The notes beneath the pieces are model-generated. The model made no database searches. It was not told the DNA's origin and saw nothing but the letters and a program-made list of their open reading frames with translations. Below, piece by piece: positions 49,564 through 58,143 of a stretch of DNA of 64,000 nt. Origin of the DNA: Burkholderiales bacterium (GTDB lineage: Bacteria > Pseudomonadota > Gammaproteobacteria > Burkholderiales > Casimicrobiaceae); NCBI GenBank assembly GCA_905339295.1, contig CAJPFI010000040.1, forward strand, positions 85,675-149,674. The letters run 5' to 3'. The translations under genes and the position numbers were made by a program. Each line of letters opens with the position of its first letter. Position 1 is the first letter of the stretch.

Positions 49564-51405
49564 TCAGGAGGTCGCGGCGGCGGGCCGCCAGGCCGCGAGC
49601 GCGTCGCGCGTGCTCGCGTAGCCGATCTCGATGATCTGCTCGTACTGGTCGAACGCGAGGATCGGGTAGCCGCCGAGCTTCGGCTCGACCAGGAGGTCGG
49701 CGAGCGCGCGGAACGACGGGAGCCGCATGCGGTTGGCGCTGTTGATCTCGGTGGCGCGCATCACGCTGCCGAGGATCGACGGGGCGCGGATCGTCGAGCC
49801 GAACCACCTGAACCGTCCCTTGAGCGCCTCCCAGCCCGAAAGGCTCGGCCCGAAGCTGTAGCGCTTCAACTTGTCGTCGGTCGGCATCGGGTTGAGCGCG
49901 ATCACCGTGCCGCCCTCGCACCACTCGCGCATCACGTCGAGCGGCATGTTGTTCATCACGCTGCCGTCGACCAGCACGTCGCCGTCGTCACTCAGCAGCG
50001 GCGGGAAGATGGCCGGGATCGCCGTGCTGGCGCGCACCGAATGCCACAGCGGCCCGCTGCGGTGGATCACGGCCCGCGCGCGCGACAGGCTGGACGACAC
50101 CGCGAACAGCGGCATCCACAGGTCCTCGACGCGCACGTCGCCGAACAGGTGCCGGTAGAGCGCGGTCACCTTCCGCGCCGCCATCAGCGACGCGAGCGGC
50201 AACGTGCGGTCGAGCAGCTTGCTCGGCGACGCGAAGCTCCGGGCGACCTCGATCATCTCGTCGACCGCGAGCCCGCGCGCGTGCGCGCCCGCGATCAGCG
50301 CGCCGATGCTCGTCCCGCCGACGACGTCCACCTCGATGCCCGCCTCCGCGAGCGCGCGCAGCATGCCGATGTGCGCGAACCCGCGGGCGCCGCCGCCGCC
50401 CAGCACGACGCCGACCGCGCGCGCGCTCACGCGGCGCGCGAGCCGCTCGACGTCGCCATCGTTCCCGAGGCGGACGTGATGGTGGGCCGCGACGTCGCGC
50501 GGCGCGAGCCAGCGCGCGGTCCCCGCCGGCAGCCGGCAATCGTCCGATTGCAGCAGCACGAGCTCGCGGCGCGGCGCGAACCCGGCCGCCGCCTCCGACT
50601 CGACGCGCCCCGGCGCCGGATCGTCGCCGGCGCGGCCGACGACGAGCACACGGTCGGCCTGCCTGAGGCAGCGCCGCGTCCACGCCGTCCATTCCGCGTC
50701 CGCCTCGAGCACGACGTGGCGGTGCTCGCGCTCCTGCGCGGACAGCCACGCGACGATGGACCCGTGCGCATCGTCGCCGTCGGCCGATTGCGCGATGCCC
50801 GGCCGCGCCATGTGCCGGTCGACGTCGGCGCTGCCGACCCGCAGGACGTCGCCGCCGCGCCGCAGCGCGGCCGTCAGGCGGTCCGCGAACGCGCGCAACG
50901 GCACGCCGGGTCCGGCCGGTATCAGCGCGAGCGTCACCGGCGCCGCGCCGGCGCGAGACGGCTGCTGCGACGATCGCCGCAGCCGCACCGCGGCCGCGCG
51001 GGCGATCTGCATCATCGCGCGGGGATGGCGGTCGAGGAGCGTGTCGAACGCGGCCTTCGGGAGCCTGACGAGATCGCTGTCGCGCACCGCGACGACGGTG
51101 GCCGCGCGCGCCTCGCCGGTGAGAAGCGCAAGCTCGCCCACCGCCGATCCGCGGCCGACCTCCTCGAGAACGCGCACGCCGCCCTCGGGATCGTCGACCA
51201 CGGCGCGCAAGCGCCCGTTCACGATCACGTAGACATCGTCCCCGCGGTCGCCCTGGCGGAAGAGCGTCGCGCCGCCGGGAAGCGACGTCCACTCGAGCTT
51301 CGATTCGACGTCGGCGAGCGCTGACGCGTCGAGGCCGCCGAACACGTCGGTCAGCACCTGCACGAGTTGCGCGCGGCGCTCCGGCGCGAGGAAGTCCTGC
51401 TGCAT
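49564..51405 (-). CDS. cNMP-binding patatin-like phospholipase (NTE family)
   Basis: 613 aa. Cyclic-nucleotide domain at about 30-145 (GATLFRQGDRGDDVYVIVNG, GELALLTGEARAATVVA). A middle region (155-325) follows. The patatin domain has GGGGARGFAHIG (337-348), nucleophile Ser366 in GGTSIGAL and the DGSVMNNMPL dyad Asp. Serine esterase likely acting on lysophospholipids at the inner membrane, gated by a nucleotide. 50 bp downstream of a PrsW-like gene on the same strand. Confidence 0.93.
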   Translation of the reverse strand: MQQDFLAPERRAQLVQVLTDVFGGLDASALADVESKLEWTSLPGGATLFRQGDRGDDVYVIVNGRLRAVVDDPEGGVRVLEEVGRGSAVGELALLTGEARAATVVAVRDSDLVRLPKAAFDTLLDRHPRAMMQIARAAAVRLRRSSQQPSRAGAAPVTLALIPAGPGVPLRAFADRLTAALRRGGDVLRVGSADVDRHMARPGIAQSADGDDAHGSIVAWLSAQEREHRHVVLEADAEWTAWTRRCLRQADRVLVVGRAGDDPAPGRVESEAAAGFAPRRELVLLQSDDCRLPAGTARWLAPRDVAAHHHVRLGNDGDVERLARRVSARAVGVVLGGGGARGFAHIGMLRALAEAGIEVDVVGGTSIGALIAGAHARGLAVDEMIEVARSFASPSKLLDRTLPLASLMAARKVTALYRHLFGDVRVEDLWMPLFAVSSSLSRARAVIHRSGPLWHSVRASTAIPAIFPPLLSDDGDVLVDGSVMNNMPLDVMREWCEGGTVIALNPMPTDDKLKRYSFGPSLSGWEALKGRFRWFGSTIRAPSILGSVMRATEINSANRMRLPSFRALADLLVEPKLGGYPILAFDQYEQIIEIGYASTRDALAAWRPAAATS

Positions 51406-51455
51406 GCCGGACGCATCATCGCCCGCGGCGACGCGTTCGCGCAAGTCGCGGCGTC

Positions 51456-52469
51456 TCACTTTCCGAGCATGTGGAGCTGCCAGAGGTCCTTGTGGCTCAT
51501 GTGCAGCATCGGCTTCAGCGCGAGCAGCCCGGTCCTGCCGATGCTCTTCTCGAGGTAGTCCAGCTCCGCGAACTTGTCGCGCGTCGCCTCGTCCGCGGGG
51601 ACGTCGAAGCCGTTCTCGCGCATCATCAGCACGCCCTTCGCGCGGAGCGCGAGCTCGGTGTGCAGCCGCAGGTAGCACAGCAGGTCCGCGACGATCGGCC
51701 CGCGGAAGCGGCTCCGCAGCGAGTCGAGGTAGCGGCCGGTGGGCGAGTCCGCGAACGCGCCGGAATTGATCGACTCGAGCATCGCGGTGTCCGCGTCGAA
51801 GCCGCGGCCGAGCCAGTCGCCGACCGCGCGTTCGCTGCGCTCGAACGCCAGGACCATCAGGATCGGCACCACGACGACGACGGCGAGCGTCGCGACGAGC
51901 GGCGAGGCCACCAGGTGGTTGAACGCCGAATGGAGCACGACGGCGATCGCGTAGCCGGGCAGGAACGCGACCGGCGTCGCCCGGCCCGCGCGCTCGAGCA
52001 TCGCGAGTCCGGTCATCGCGAAGATCGCGGTGACGCCCCCGTGCATGATGGCGGTGCCGAAGCCGCGCACGATCCAGGTCGCGACACCGGCGTCGGCGAC
52101 CATGCGTTGGTACTGCAGGTTCTCGACGACCGCGAAACCCGCGCCGACCGCGAAGCCCAGGATCGCAGCGTCGACGAGGAACCCGACGCGATGCGCCCGG
52201 ACCAGCGCGACGACGACGAGTCCCTTCGCCAGCTCCTCGACCGGCGGCCCGACGTAGCGCGAGTAGGCGGCGAAGTCCATGCCGGTGCGCGCGAGCAAGG
52301 CGCCGTTGACGAAGTAGCAGGCCACCGCCGCGACGACGCCGCTGGCAACGACCAGCATGACGACGCGCATCGACACGAGCTTGTAGCTGTCGAGCCACAG
52401 GAGCGCGGCGAGGAATCCGAGCACCGGCGAGATCCCCACCAGCGCGTCCCACAGGAAGTCGGGCGACAT
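51456..52469 (-). CDS. PrsW family intramembrane metalloprotease
   Basis: 337 aa with about eight membrane helices in the first 235 residues. Family motifs: PPVEELAKG (Glu78, Glu79), ENLQY (Glu116), MHGG (His143) and VLHSAFNHL (His180, His185). The C-terminal 100 residues are cytoplasmic and helical, of no recognised family. PrsW of Bacillus cleaves an anti-sigma factor; a membrane anti-sigma gene lies 3.4 kb upstream. The protease-target link here is speculation. Confidence 0.88.
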   Translation of the reverse strand: MSPDFLWDALVGISPVLGFLAALLWLDSYKLVSMRVVMLVVASGVVAAVACYFVNGALLARTGMDFAAYSRYVGPPVEELAKGLVVVALVRAHRVGFLVDAAILGFAVGAGFAVVENLQYQRMVADAGVATWIVRGFGTAIMHGGVTAIFAMTGLAMLERAGRATPVAFLPGYAIAVVLHSAFNHLVASPLVATLAVVVVVPILMVLAFERSERAVGDWLGRGFDADTAMLESINSGAFADSPTGRYLDSLRSRFRGPIVADLLCYLRLHTELALRAKGVLMMRENGFDVPADEATRDKFAELDYLEKSIGRTGLLALKPMLHMSHKDLWQLHMLGK

Positions 52470-52551
52470 GGCGCGTTCGCTAACCGAGCCCTGCGCAGGT
52501 CCGCGGCGGCGCGACGCGCCAGCCGGGGACGATGGCGCGACGCCGCCCGCC

Positions 52552-52672
52552 GGGTGTGGCAGGCCCCACACCCAGGGGCGGCAACCATGCCAGCGCCCCG
52601 GATGGCGCGTCCCGAAGGGTTGGCGCACCGACGCAGCGCGGGTCGTCCGGACAACGGCTCATGTGCGCCAAC
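52552..52672. repeat. Three inverted repeats between PrsW and the metallopeptidase gene
   Basis: GGGTGTGG/CCACACCC (52552-52559 and 52566-52573, 6-nt loop), GGGGCG/CGCCCC (52575-52580 and 52594-52599), and a perfect 10-bp pair GTTGGCGCAC/GTGCGCCAAC (52619-52628 and 52663-52672) whose 34-bp centre contains GTCCGGAC. They lie in the 251-bp gap downstream of the metallopeptidase gene. No T-tract follows, so they are not typical intrinsic terminators. Confidence 0.6.
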
Positions 52673-52720
52673 GCGCGGCGTGGACCTGGGCAGGGCTTCC
52701 CCGGAACCCGTCGGCACACC

Positions 52721-55669
52721 CTACATGATCTTGAGCGAGAGCATCCACTCGTCGCCGGCGCGCCGCCCCTCGCGGAACCCGACCGCGAACCCCGCGGACA
52801 GCGTCATGTCGTACCAGTGCAGCACGCTGAAGTGGAGGTCGGCCTGGAGGCCGACGTTCTGGTAGTCGCGCCGGTGCGACGAGCGCTCGGGATCGGTCCA
52901 CAGCGCCGAGGCGAAGACCGCGGTGCGCAGCCACGACAGGTGGAACGCCTGCGTCCCGACGCGCTCGAACACGACCGGCGGCGCGTTCCATTCGACCATC
53001 TGGCGCGCGTAGCTCAGGCCCGACAGCTCGTTCAGGCCGAAGCCCGGGAACGCATACCACTCGCGGTAGCGCTTGATCGATCCGCTGTCGACGTAGTTGT
53101 TGCCGAAGCCGCCGAAATAGAAGTTCGCGACCGGGTCGTCCCGGTCGCCGCTCGACACGCCCGCGACCGTGCGCGACCAGATCGACGAATTGCCGATCGG
53201 CAGCGCCCACCCGTAATCGAACGCTCCGCGCGCCAGCACCGGCGTGCGCCCGTTGGCGCGGTTCACGGTCGCGACGCCGTACCACGCGATGCCCTTTTCG
53301 TCGTCGACGGCGCCGATCGAGCGGCGAACGTCGGTGTAGTAGGCGCCGACCTCGCCGGTCAGCAGCCGGTCCGAGGTCGTCCCGACATTCTGCGCCTCCG
53401 GCAGCGTGTCGATTTTGTCGTAGAAGGCGATGTCGAACTTGAGCTCCATCCGGCGCGGATCGTCCCAGTGGACGAGGTAGTCGTAGCCCCCCTTGAGCGC
53501 GAGTCCCTTGCGGCTGCGCTTGGTCGGCCCGAACAGGTCGTAGAAATCCGACTTGTTCCACGACGCGCCCGCGCGCCATCCAAGGTAGTTGCCGTAGATC
53601 TCGGCATGACCGCGCTCGCCGCCCGGCAGGTCTCCGATCGGCGTCCACGCCGCGACGATTGCGAGGTTCGCGAACTTGATCGGGTCCGAGATGTCGATGC
53701 GGTACCCGACGCCGGAGGCGTCCTTGTAGCCCTGCAGCACCGGATAGGCGCTCTCGAGCGACAGGTGCGCGAGCGGCCGGTAGACGCCCTCGGCGACGAT
53801 CTCCTTCTCGTAGTCCGCGGTCGCGGCCGGCGGGACCTGCCATTGCGTGACGACCGGGTACTTCGCCGCGATCCGCGCGCCGAGGAACGTGACGGCGCTC
53901 ACGTCCTTCAGCGGCTGCGGGTCGATGATCGCCGGAACGAACCCTTCGGCCGTGTAGGTCAGCACGACGAGCTTGCCGTCCGAGAGGGGCAGCGGCCGGA
54001 AGAAGCCGGTCTCGGCGTTCGACACCGCCTCGATCTCGCCGGTCGCGACCTCGTAGCGGAAGATGTTCGACACGCCGGTGTAGTAGCTGCTGCCGTACAG
54101 GTAGCGCCCGTCCGGCGAGAACACGAAGCTTTCGGGCACCGATTGCCCGAACCGGAATTCCGACAGCGGCGCCGTGTCGCCGGCGAGCAGACTGTCGAGG
54201 TTCCACACGCGCACGAACTGGTCGCCCGACGACTCGCCGACCGATGCGGACAGGCGCGCTCCGTCGGGCGAGAGGTCGACGTCGTAGGGCACCATTCCGT
54301 ACGGGAAGGCCACGATGCGCCGCCACTCGTCGTAAGGCGGCGCCATGCGCACGAACGACGCGAAGCCGTTCTCGTGCCGCACGCCCCAGATCGAGCGGTC
54401 GGCGCGGTTGAACGCGAATTCGCCGACGCGGGCGTCCTCGAACAGCATCCGGGACTCGCCCGTCCGGACGTCGACCGCCATCAGGTCGCGCCACGCGAGG
54501 TTGTCGTTCGTGTAGAAGAGCGTGCCGCTCGCCTGATCGTAGGCGACCGACGCGACCTTGTAGAGCATCGCGCGCTTGATGTCCGCGAGGCGCCGTACCG
54601 CGCCTGTGCGCGTGTCGATCGCGCCGACGTGCTCGACGGTGCCGGGATAGCGGAACGCGCCGTAGAGCGTCGACGTCGACTCGTCGAAGTGGAGGCGCGA
54701 GATCGAGCCGACCGCGCCCGCCGCGAGCCGCCGGTACGGCGTGATCGGGAACTTGCGGACCTCCGCGAGGTTGGCGGGCTGCGCGACGTCGCGTTCGTAC
54801 GCGATCCAACGCCCCCACGCCGCGTCGAGCGGCTGGCCGAACACCTTGCGGAACTGGTCGGCGTAGTAGCGCTCGCTGCCGTCGTCGCGGCGGATCCACT
54901 CGACGACCTTCTCGGGCCCGTGCTCGAGCGCGAGCCAGCTCATGAACCGCGTCCCGTACAGGTACGCATTGGCCGTGTGCTGGAAGTCGACGCGAACGCC
55001 GCGCGACACCAGCGCGAGCGGATCGTAGAAGCGCGCGCCGTCGCGCACCATCGTCCGGAACACCATCTCGTCGTAACCGCCCTGCGCGCGCCCGAGGCCG
55101 CCGCCCATCCAGGTCTCCATGAACGCCGCGCCGCCCTCGAGGTACCAGCGCGGCGCGGTGAAGCGTGGGACCGTCAGGTAGGTGTAGAGCAGCGACTCGG
55201 GGTTCGTGGCATTGGGCTGCACCTTGCCGAGGAAGGCGGCGCGCCAGAAGCGGTCCTGCGCGTTCGCGACGTCGCCCTGCGCGACGTGGACCAGCTCGTG
55301 ATTCATCAGCGAGTACATGCGCTCGGTCGCGGGATAGGTCTCGAACGCGTGCGACACCGGCGCGATGTCGAAGGTCAGTCGATTGCGCGGCGCCGCGCCC
55401 GCGCCCGCGCCGCCGTAGTCGGCGAGATCCTTGAGCAGGACCGTGGTCGACTCGGAGGGCACCCACCCGAAGCGCTGGCGTTGCCAGGCGAGCGCGTTGG
55501 TGAACGTTCGCGCCGCATGCGGCGCCAGGAAGCCAAGCGGCTCGAACCAGACGAGACGCACGCTCGGTGTCTCGAGGTAGGACATGCCGAGCGGATTGTC
55601 CTCGTCGGCCGCGGCAGGCGCGGGCGCGAGCGCCAGCCACAACACGATCCCGCCGATCAGGCGCCGCAT
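52721..55669 (-). CDS. Exported HExxH metallopeptidase / beta-propeller / beta-barrel protein
   Basis: 982 aa from the ATG at 55669 (an earlier ATG is in frame). Signal peptide to about residue 22. Residues about 35-270 resemble gluzincin (peptidase MA-like) domains: HELVH at 124-128 and a third ligand Glu179 in WYLEGGAAFMET. From about 320 to 640 there are WD/TolB-like propeller blades (LSPDGARLSA, FSPDGRYLYGS). From about 670 the sequence alternates like outer-membrane strands and ends in LSLKIM. The enzyme would be anchored in the outer membrane. Function unknown. Confidence 0.85.
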   Translation of the reverse strand: MRRLIGGIVLWLALAPAPAAADEDNPLGMSYLETPSVRLVWFEPLGFLAPHAARTFTNALAWQRQRFGWVPSESTTVLLKDLADYGGAGAGAAPRNRLTFDIAPVSHAFETYPATERMYSLMNHELVHVAQGDVANAQDRFWRAAFLGKVQPNATNPESLLYTYLTVPRFTAPRWYLEGGAAFMETWMGGGLGRAQGGYDEMVFRTMVRDGARFYDPLALVSRGVRVDFQHTANAYLYGTRFMSWLALEHGPEKVVEWIRRDDGSERYYADQFRKVFGQPLDAAWGRWIAYERDVAQPANLAEVRKFPITPYRRLAAGAVGSISRLHFDESTSTLYGAFRYPGTVEHVGAIDTRTGAVRRLADIKRAMLYKVASVAYDQASGTLFYTNDNLAWRDLMAVDVRTGESRMLFEDARVGEFAFNRADRSIWGVRHENGFASFVRMAPPYDEWRRIVAFPYGMVPYDVDLSPDGARLSASVGESSGDQFVRVWNLDSLLAGDTAPLSEFRFGQSVPESFVFSPDGRYLYGSSYYTGVSNIFRYEVATGEIEAVSNAETGFFRPLPLSDGKLVVLTYTAEGFVPAIIDPQPLKDVSAVTFLGARIAAKYPVVTQWQVPPAATADYEKEIVAEGVYRPLAHLSLESAYPVLQGYKDASGVGYRIDISDPIKFANLAIVAAWTPIGDLPGGERGHAEIYGNYLGWRAGASWNKSDFYDLFGPTKRSRKGLALKGGYDYLVHWDDPRRMELKFDIAFYDKIDTLPEAQNVGTTSDRLLTGEVGAYYTDVRRSIGAVDDEKGIAWYGVATVNRANGRTPVLARGAFDYGWALPIGNSSIWSRTVAGVSSGDRDDPVANFYFGGFGNNYVDSGSIKRYREWYAFPGFGLNELSGLSYARQMVEWNAPPVVFERVGTQAFHLSWLRTAVFASALWTDPERSSHRRDYQNVGLQADLHFSVLHWYDMTLSAGFAVGFREGRRAGDEWMLSLKIM

Positions 55670-55824
55670 CGGATCCGCCCCCCGAGATTCCGCCAGCCGA
55701 AGCATAGGGTGGCTTCGCCAAAAAACAAACCGCCGGCGCGAGGCCGGCGGCTCGGGTTCGCGGGCGGGGGAGACCCGCTACCGGATACGGAGGACTGCAG
55801 GCGCTGTGCTGCGCCCTTTGTTCG

Positions 55825-57063
55825 TCACCTGGCCTGACCGAGCGCCTGGCCGAGGGCCTTGCCTTGCGCCTGGCCGAGGGCCTGACCCTGGGCTTGTCCG
55901 AGTGCCTGTCCTTGCGCCTGGCCGAGCGCCTTGCCTTGCGCCTGGCCGAGAGCCTTGCCTTGCGCCTGGCCGAGAGCCTGACCTTGTGCCAGACCCTGGG
56001 CCTGTCCGAGCGCCTTGCCTTGCGCCTGGCCGAGGGCCTTGCCCTGCGCCTGGCCGAGGGCCTGACCCTGGGCTTGTCCGAGTGCCTGTCCCTGCGCCTG
56101 GCCGAGCGCCTTGCCTTGCGCCTGGCCGAGCGCCTGACCCTGGGCCTGGCCAAGAGCTTGACCTTTCGCCTGTCCGAGTGCCTGTCCTTGTGCCAGACCC
56201 TGGGCTTGTCCGAGTGCCTGTCCTTGCGCCTGTCCGAGCGCCTGGCCCTGCGCCTGTCCGAGAGCCGTGCCGTGGGCCTGGCCGAGCGCCTGACCCTGCG
56301 CGACACCGTGCGCCTGTCCGAGCGCCTGGCCCTGCGCCTGGCCGAGTGCCGTGCCGTGGGCTTGGCCAAGCGCCTGACCCTGCGCGACGCCGTGCGCCTG
56401 TCCGAGCGCCTGTCCCTGGGCGAGGCCCTGTGCCTGACCCAGCGCCTGACCCTGGGCGAGACCCGCCGCGGTGCTGTCGGGCGCCGGGGGCACCGACGCC
56501 GTCATCGGACGCGTCGGAATGCCGGGCTGCACGTCGACCGCGGTGTTCTGCGGCGCGACGTACCGCTGCGCCGGGGCGATCGTGCCGACCGCGTCCGTGG
56601 TGCCGGGCGGGGCGTCCAGAGCGTAGCCGGCGACGACGATGACTGCCACCGCGGCGATGCCGGCACCGATCCAGATCTTGCGCTTGCTGAAGGAACCGAT
56701 CGTTTGCTCGCTCATGCTGTGACCCCCCAGGAAAGTCGTCGGCCGGGTAATCCTGTGGCCGGTTGCCGGGACCGCCCCGGCGTGTTCGGACGCTACGCCA
56801 ATTACGCGCGATCGCGCAGAGAGTTTGCTCCCCGGCCCCGCCGGGGAATGCGGAATATTCGCCATGACTGCCGCGACCAGCCCCTCGGGCGGATACGCGC
56901 CGGGAACGCGGCCCAGCGCATCGAACATGCGGCGCCACGCGTCGAAACGGGCGCGGAGCGCCGGATCGGCGTCCATCAGGCCCTCGAGCTCGCGCGCCTC
57001 GGCGGGCGTCGCCTCGCCGTCGAGGACCGCGTGCATCAGTCGGGCGGAGTGGTTGGATGTCAT
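55825..57063 (-). CDS. Membrane anti-sigma factor with Gly-x-Ala-x repeat tail
   Basis: 412 aa in one frame, ATG overlapping the ECF sigma stop (ATGA). Residues 1-70 form an anti-sigma-like helical domain (ARLMHAVLDGEATPAEAREL, YPPEGLVAAVMANIP), without zinc-binding Cys. A linker reaches a membrane helix at about 127-147 (KIWIGAGIAAVAVIVVAGYA). The periplasmic part ends in some 24 copies of ALGQA in tetrads of Gly-x-Ala-[Leu/Gln/His/Lys]. An internal ATG at 56715 with a GGGGGG stretch could give a separate 296-aa protein without the sigma-binding part. Confidence 0.8.
   Translation of the reverse strand: MTSNHSARLMHAVLDGEATPAEARELEGLMDADPALRARFDAWRRMFDALGRVPGAYPPEGLVAAVMANIPHSPAGPGSKLSARSRVIGVASEHAGAVPATGHRITRPTTFLGGHSMSEQTIGSFSKRKIWIGAGIAAVAVIVVAGYALDAPPGTTDAVGTIAPAQRYVAPQNTAVDVQPGIPTRPMTASVPPAPDSTAAGLAQGQALGQAQGLAQGQALGQAHGVAQGQALGQAHGTALGQAQGQALGQAHGVAQGQALGQAHGTALGQAQGQALGQAQGQALGQAQGLAQGQALGQAKGQALGQAQGQALGQAQGKALGQAQGQALGQAQGQALGQAQGKALGQAQGKALGQAQGLAQGQALGQAQGKALGQAQGKALGQAQGQALGQAQGQALGQAQGKALGQALGQAR
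55828..56463 (-). repeat. 24/36-bp coding repeats in the anti-sigma gene
   Basis: About 640 bp of imperfect tandem repeats built from 12-bp codon quartets encoding Gly-Gln-Ala-Leu, Gly-Gln-Ala-Gln and variants (Gly-Lys-Ala-Leu, Gly-Leu-Ala-Gln, Gly-Val-Ala-Gln, Gly-Thr-Ala-Leu). The commonest unit is 24 bp (ALGQAQGQ); a 36-bp form (ALGQAQGLAQGQ) recurs. Such arrays tend to change length by slippage in 12- or 24-bp steps, all in frame. Other frames on both strands also stay open. Confidence 0.9.
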
Positions 57064-57617
57064 CGTCGTTCGTCGTGAAGGTCGCCGAGCAGTCCGCGCA
57101 GGCGTTGCCTCGCCTCGAACAGGCGGGACTTCACCGTCTTCTCGTCCAGTTCCAGGATCTGCCCGATCTCCAGGTAGCTCAGTTCGGAGAAGTGCCGGAG
57201 CATCAGCACGGTCCGGTCGTTCGTCGCCATTCCCATCACCGCGTTGCGGACCCTCGCCGACAGTTCGGCGTCGCTTGCCCGCCTTTCCGGATCGTCGCCG
57301 TCCGGTCCCGGAACGTCGACTTCCCCGTCGAACGGCTCCTCGTGCCCGTTGCGGCGCAACACGTTCAGCGACTCGTTCACCGCGATCCGGTAGATCCAGC
57401 TGAAGAACCGGTAACGCGGGTCGTAGTCGTCCAGCCGCTCCGCCACCTTCAGGAACACGCTCTGCGCCACATCGCTCGCGTCCTCGACGCTGCGAAGCAC
57501 CCACCACGCGGCGTTGTAGACCGGCCGCTGGTAGCGGACCACGAGATCGGCGAACGCCTCCCGATCGCCGTGGCGGAACCGCTCGACCAGTTGCCGATCG
57601 TCGTCGTCGTTGTCCAC
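57060..57617 (-). CDS. ECF-type RNA polymerase sigma factor
   Basis: 185 aa, GTG start. Sigma2 region: FADLVVRYQRPVYNAAWWVL followed by DASDVAQSVFLKVAERL and RFFSWIYRIAVNESLNVLRR. Sigma4: LMLRHFSELSYLEIGQIL and KTVKSRLFEARQRLR. Cotranscribed with the anti-sigma gene by ATGA overlap. I could not identify an ECF-type promoter upstream with confidence. Confidence 0.94.
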   Translation of the reverse strand: MDNDDDDRQLVERFRHGDREAFADLVVRYQRPVYNAAWWVLRSVEDASDVAQSVFLKVAERLDDYDPRYRFFSWIYRIAVNESLNVLRRNGHEEPFDGEVDVPGPDGDDPERRASDAELSARVRNAVMGMATNDRTVLMLRHFSELSYLEIGQILELDEKTVKSRLFEARQRLRGLLGDLHDERR

Positions 57618-57682
57618 AATTACCCGCTGCGCGCGGAAAAGTTGGGAACGCCCACGCGAATTGCGACCGCCGGCGACCGGAA

Positions 57683-57812
57683 GGCGCGGCGCCCCCCGGG
57701 GGGAAGCGAGCTTTGCTCGCTTCGGGGGGGTGTCCCCCGCGCCCGCCGGGCCGCCCCAAGGGCGCGGCGCCCCCTGGGGGGAAGCGAGCTTTGCTCGCTA
57801 CGGGGGGGTGTC
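57683..57812. repeat. Two 52-bp hairpin repeats
   Basis: Near-identical copies at 57683-57734 and 57761-57812, 78 bp apart. Each starts GGCGCGGCGCCCCC and contains the hairpin AGCGAGCTTTGCTCGCT (57705-57721 and 57783-57799; 7-bp stem, TTT loop) between G/C runs, ending GGGGGGGTGTC. Differences are two single bases. They lie upstream of the sigma gene; the second touches the STAS stop codon. Confidence 0.85.
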
Positions 57813-58104
57813 ATCCGCCCGCCTCGATCTCGAACAGCTGATCGAAGCCCGAGTAGGTGAAGATGTCCCTGAGGTGCGGGCCGACGCCCGTGAGCCTCAC
57901 CTTGCCGGTACTCGCCAGAAGCCGCTTGTGCGTCCTGAGGAGCACGCCGAGCCCGGCGCTGGAGATGTACTCGAGACCCCGGCAGTCGAGCGTCACCACG
58001 CCGTCGACCTTGTCGAGGAACGACTGCGCCGCAGGCGACTGCGCGGCGTCGAGCCGACCGTTCAGGACGACCGAGCCGTCCGGGCCGAATTCCATCGTGA
58101 GCAT
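57811..58104 (-). CDS. STAS-domain anti-sigma factor antagonist
   Basis: 97 aa from the ATG at 58104 (GGGGGAGG upstream; a GTG at 58131 is an alternative). SpoIIAA/RsbV-like: DCRGLEYISSAGLGVLLRTH with the predicted phospho-Ser at residue 49, while the preceding Asp of the usual Asp-Ser is Ser48. Follows the phosphatase/kinase gene by 39 bp; the two form a partner-switching pair. Confidence 0.92.
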   Translation of the reverse strand: MLTMEFGPDGSVVLNGRLDAAQSPAAQSFLDKVDGVVTLDCRGLEYISSAGLGVLLRTHKRLLASTGKVRLTGVGPHLRDIFTYSGFDQLFEIEAGG

Positions 58105-58143
58105 CGCCTCCCCCTGCGTCCCCCGGGCCACGCGTGGATCGGC

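Noticed and set aside
52532..56369. Frames of more than 1100 codons on both strands across the metallopeptidase gene
   Set aside because: Shadows of the 982-aa gene and the coding repeat; no recognisable motifs.
57618..57810. Intrinsic terminators in the twin hairpin repeats
   Set aside because: The hairpins are followed by G/C runs rather than T runs, so I list them as repeats only.
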